A stretch of 50,778 nucleotides of DNA from Candidatus Sulfopaludibacter sp. SbA3 (GTDB taxonomy: Bacteria; Pseudomonadota; Alphaproteobacteria; Caulobacterales; Hyphomonadaceae), in the NCBI GenBank assembly GCA_945888325.1, contig CAMDAC010000022.1, positions 1-50,778 of the forward strand, in the 5' to 3' direction. The notes beneath the pieces were generated by a model. That model saw only the letters and a program-made list of their open reading frames with translations. It ran no database searches and was not told the DNA's origin. A program made the translations under genes and the position numbers. This document shows positions 48,877 to 50,778 of the stretch, one piece after another (position 1 is the first letter of the stretch; every line of letters begins with the position of its first letter).

Positions 48877-50313
48877 TCAGTGGGGTATGAAGACGGATCC
48901 GGCGGCGCGTTCCTTGATGGGGCGCGCCGCTTTCCATTCCAGCAACGCCACCTGCAGTATGCCGGCCACGAACACGCCCGCCATCGCGCCTTGCAGCACG
49001 CCCAGCGCGCCGCCGCCCTGCGTGATGCCGAGCCAGTAGCAGACCGGGATCATCACCACGAAGAACGAGCCGACATGGATAATGGTCGGCAACCAGACCA
49101 TGCCCTGTGCCCGCAAGGCAAATGAGGCCGTGGCCTGCAGCCCGTCAAAGATCGTCGCCAGCGCCGCGAGCCAGAGCAGCGCTGCAATCGCAGGCGCCAG
49201 CGCCACGCCGCCGATGACGGCGTCCTCACGCACCAGCAGCGTCGAGATGGGCCCGGCAAACAGCGTCAGGATGATGCCCAGCACGACGCCCATGGCGATC
49301 GTGGCGACCACGCCGAGGCGACCGGCATTCTTCACTTCCTGCATTTCGCCGCGCCCGATGGCTTCCGCGACGCGCACCGACGTGGCCGAGGCAATGCCCA
49401 GATAGAACATGAAGCACAGGCCCATCACCTGCACGGTGTAGCCATAGACCGAGTTGGCCGCGATCGAGATCCAGGTCGCGATCACGAAGGTGATGTTGAA
49501 GCCGCCCCATTCGGCAACATTGCTGATCGCCGTGCCGGTGCCGACTTCCAGCTGGCGGCGCGCTTCGCCCTCTGGGGCGGCAGGCGAGCTCCGGAAGCCG
49601 GGGGTCAGCTGCGCGACAAGGATCAGCATCACGATGACGATCAGCCAGCGTGTGATCGAGGTAGCCCAGGCGACGCCCTCGGCGCCCATCTGCGGCATGC
49701 CCCACCAGCCGCCGACGAAGGCGAGGTTGAGGCAGAGGTTCAAGAGGACGCCGCCATACATGACGATGGTGACCAGCAGCGGCCGGCGTAGCGCTTCCAG
49801 ATAATAGCTGCAGGCCTGGCTGAGCATGTGGCCCATCAGGCCGAAGGCGAGGATGCGGGTGACCGAGGCGGTCTCCGCCGCGACGACTTCCGGCGGCGCA
49901 TCGATGCCGGCGGCTTCGCTCGGCGGCGCAATGGTGACGAAGATCCAGTGGAAGAACGAGCCTGCGGTCGGGATCAGCAGCAGGGTCAGCGTGCCGCCGA
50001 GCAGCGCGCCCCAGAGAAGCCCGCGCCGGAAGATGCGGCCGGAATCCTTCTCGCGGCCCACACCGAGGAGTTCCGAGGTCAGCACCTGCACGCCGAGCAG
50101 GATGCCGAGGCCGAGGCCCAGCGAAATGCCCATCGGCAGCCAGGCATTGAGCACATAGGCGAGCTCGCCCGGCGCATACTGGCCGAGCACGATGGCATCC
50201 GTCACGCCCATCAGCATCATCGCCATCCGGCTGATGGCGATAGGCACCGACAGGCGCATCAGGTCCGCAATATCCGAAGGCCGAGCCCAGGCGGGCAGCC
50301 GCGACGTTGTCAT
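48877..50313 (-). CDS. MATE family efflux transporter
   Basis: This 478-residue inner-membrane exporter has 12 helices and the NorM-type MATE features: SVPIAISRMAMMLMGVTDAIVLGQYAPGELAY at the N-terminus, LGLGLGILLGVQVLTSELLG, and the matching second half WGGFNITFVIATWISIAANS. MATE proteins expel cationic drugs in exchange for Na+ or H+. The ATG at 50313 is preceded by GGGGAGGG. The 465 bases upstream are unusually structured and non-coding and could hold a regulatory leader. Confidence 0.92.
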   Translation of the reverse strand: MTTSRLPAWARPSDIADLMRLSVPIAISRMAMMLMGVTDAIVLGQYAPGELAYVLNAWLPMGISLGLGLGILLGVQVLTSELLGVGREKDSGRIFRRGLLWGALLGGTLTLLLIPTAGSFFHWIFVTIAPPSEAAGIDAPPEVVAAETASVTRILAFGLMGHMLSQACSYYLEALRRPLLVTIVMYGGVLLNLCLNLAFVGGWWGMPQMGAEGVAWATSITRWLIVIVMLILVAQLTPGFRSSPAAPEGEARRQLEVGTGTAISNVAEWGGFNITFVIATWISIAANSVYGYTVQVMGLCFMFYLGIASATSVRVAEAIGRGEMQEVKNAGRLGVVATIAMGVVLGIILTLFAGPISTLLVREDAVIGGVALAPAIAALLWLAALATIFDGLQATASFALRAQGMVWLPTIIHVGSFFVVMIPVCYWLGITQGGGALGVLQGAMAGVFVAGILQVALLEWKAARPIKERAAGSVFIPH

Positions 50314-50778
50314 GTCTGCCCTCCCCTAAGATTGTCCGGCCTTATGTTTGGCCAGCTTCCGAGCAGCCGGGCCCTATGCCTCAACCCGCCCTTTCGGGCA
50401 AGTCTGGCCCCGGGGGCAGCCGTATCCCGGCTACCACAGGCAGTGATTGTACGTGGGCGAAGCGGATCGACGGTTTCTATGGCTGGGATAGCAGTTGCTT
50501 GCCGGTCGCGTCAGTCCGCGATCAGACCCTTTATGTCTGCTAAGGGCCCAAGATTAGTCGTTGAAGTGCTCAGAACGAGCAGGCAATCATTGTTAAGGTT
50601 TCCAGGACGCCCGCCATGTGCAGCCGGCAGCCCCGGGCCCGGTGGCGGGCGTCCTGGAAAGCTCAAGGCCTGACGCGCGGGTGGCTGGCACTCTATGGAG
50701 ATTTGAAGCGAACGCCCGGTTCGACGATAGCCAAGAGTAGCACTTTCGTGTGCATTTTCCGTATCGAGACGGCGCGCC
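50314..50778. other. Structured non-coding region upstream of the MATE gene
   Basis: No convincing coding frame is seen in these 465 bases. Several short perfect hairpins occur: GCCC-TTTC-GGGC at 50388-50399, CAGAC/GTCTG at 50523-50539, and TGCTC/GAGCA at 50567-50581. A large 17-bp inverted repeat follows at 50599-50660. The density of stems suggests a structured RNA, a leader of the MATE gene (read on the minus strand), or a terminator of an outside gene. No known RNA family was recognised. Confidence 0.45.
50599..50660. repeat. Perfect 17-bp inverted repeat with a 28-base loop
   Basis: TTTCCAGGACGCCCGCC (50599-50615) is the exact complement of GGCGGGCGTCCTGGAAA (50644-50660). One further A-T pair extends the stem inward (50616/50643), and the loop is itself GC-rich with CCGG repeats. 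No T-run follows on either strand, so it is not a simple terminator. Confidence 0.85.

Noticed and set aside
50464-50473. GGATCGACGG, similar to the GGATTCGACGG of tmRNA 5' regions
   Set aside because: No tag reading frame, no matching acceptor piece with T-arm and no permuted-gene layout could be found around it, so an ssrA call is not supported.

Overview
The window is a GC-rich, gene-dense bacterial chromosome segment. Several features point to an alphaproteobacterium, most likely Caulobacterales/Hyphomonadaceae: a MucR/Ros regulator, DUF1491 and DUF2336 proteins, a DivJ/PleC-type histidine kinase, a TIGR03862 flavoprotein, a MipA/OmpV porin and a SufE protein. The genus is inferred from protein flavour only. 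No rRNA, intact tRNA or CRISPR array was recognised.

Layout. 1-3.3 kb: edge of a secreted protein, a thiolase behind a LiuR-like palindrome, and an overlapping rRNA-modification pair (RsmC-like methyltransferase, RsuA-like pseudouridine synthase). 3.4-6.9 kb: a small surface-polysaccharide group (ATP-grasp protein, Wzx-like flippase, glycosyltransferase). 7-12.4 kb: thioesterase, MipA-type porin, ABC-F ATPase, a PAN-domain secreted protein and release factor 3. 12.5-16 kb: a disturbed accessory region with a 5'-clipped small gene, an AAA/DUF4143 ATPase behind an apparently leaderless operator-promoter, a metallophosphoesterase, and a scar containing a tRNA 3' end and the first 17 codons of a DUF736 gene, as left by a decayed integrative element. 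16-21.7 kb: small conserved proteins, a DivJ-like kinase, a large secreted unknown, SufE, a PAS protein and MucR.

21.8-29.75 kb is the most notable block: ten overlapping minus-strand genes for an Mrp-type cation/proton antiporter. The order E-F-G-(MrpA C-terminus)-B-C-D matches the membrane arm of archaeal Mbh complexes. Two further proton-channel subunits and an unclassified two-helix protein follow. All three large subunits keep the channel Glu/Lys pair, and no hydrogenase or NADH-oxidising subunit is present.

29.8-35.9 kb: DUF2336 protein, DoxX-like protein, MFS transporter, alanine racemase and MlaE/MlaF lipid-transport subunits. 35.9-37.8 kb: a lower-GC accessory island with an SH3-like lipoprotein and a YefM-YoeB toxin-antitoxin pair. 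37.8-50.3 kb: TIGR03862 flavoprotein, a PH-like membrane protein, radA-cvpA, a Tat-type lipoprotein of the erythromycin esterase family, purF, an SDR, a Gfo/Idh/MocA oxidoreductase, an MDR-type oxidoreductase, an RNase H-like unknown, an HU protein and a MATE exporter. The last 465 bases are non-coding but rich in inverted repeats, including a perfect 17-bp pair.
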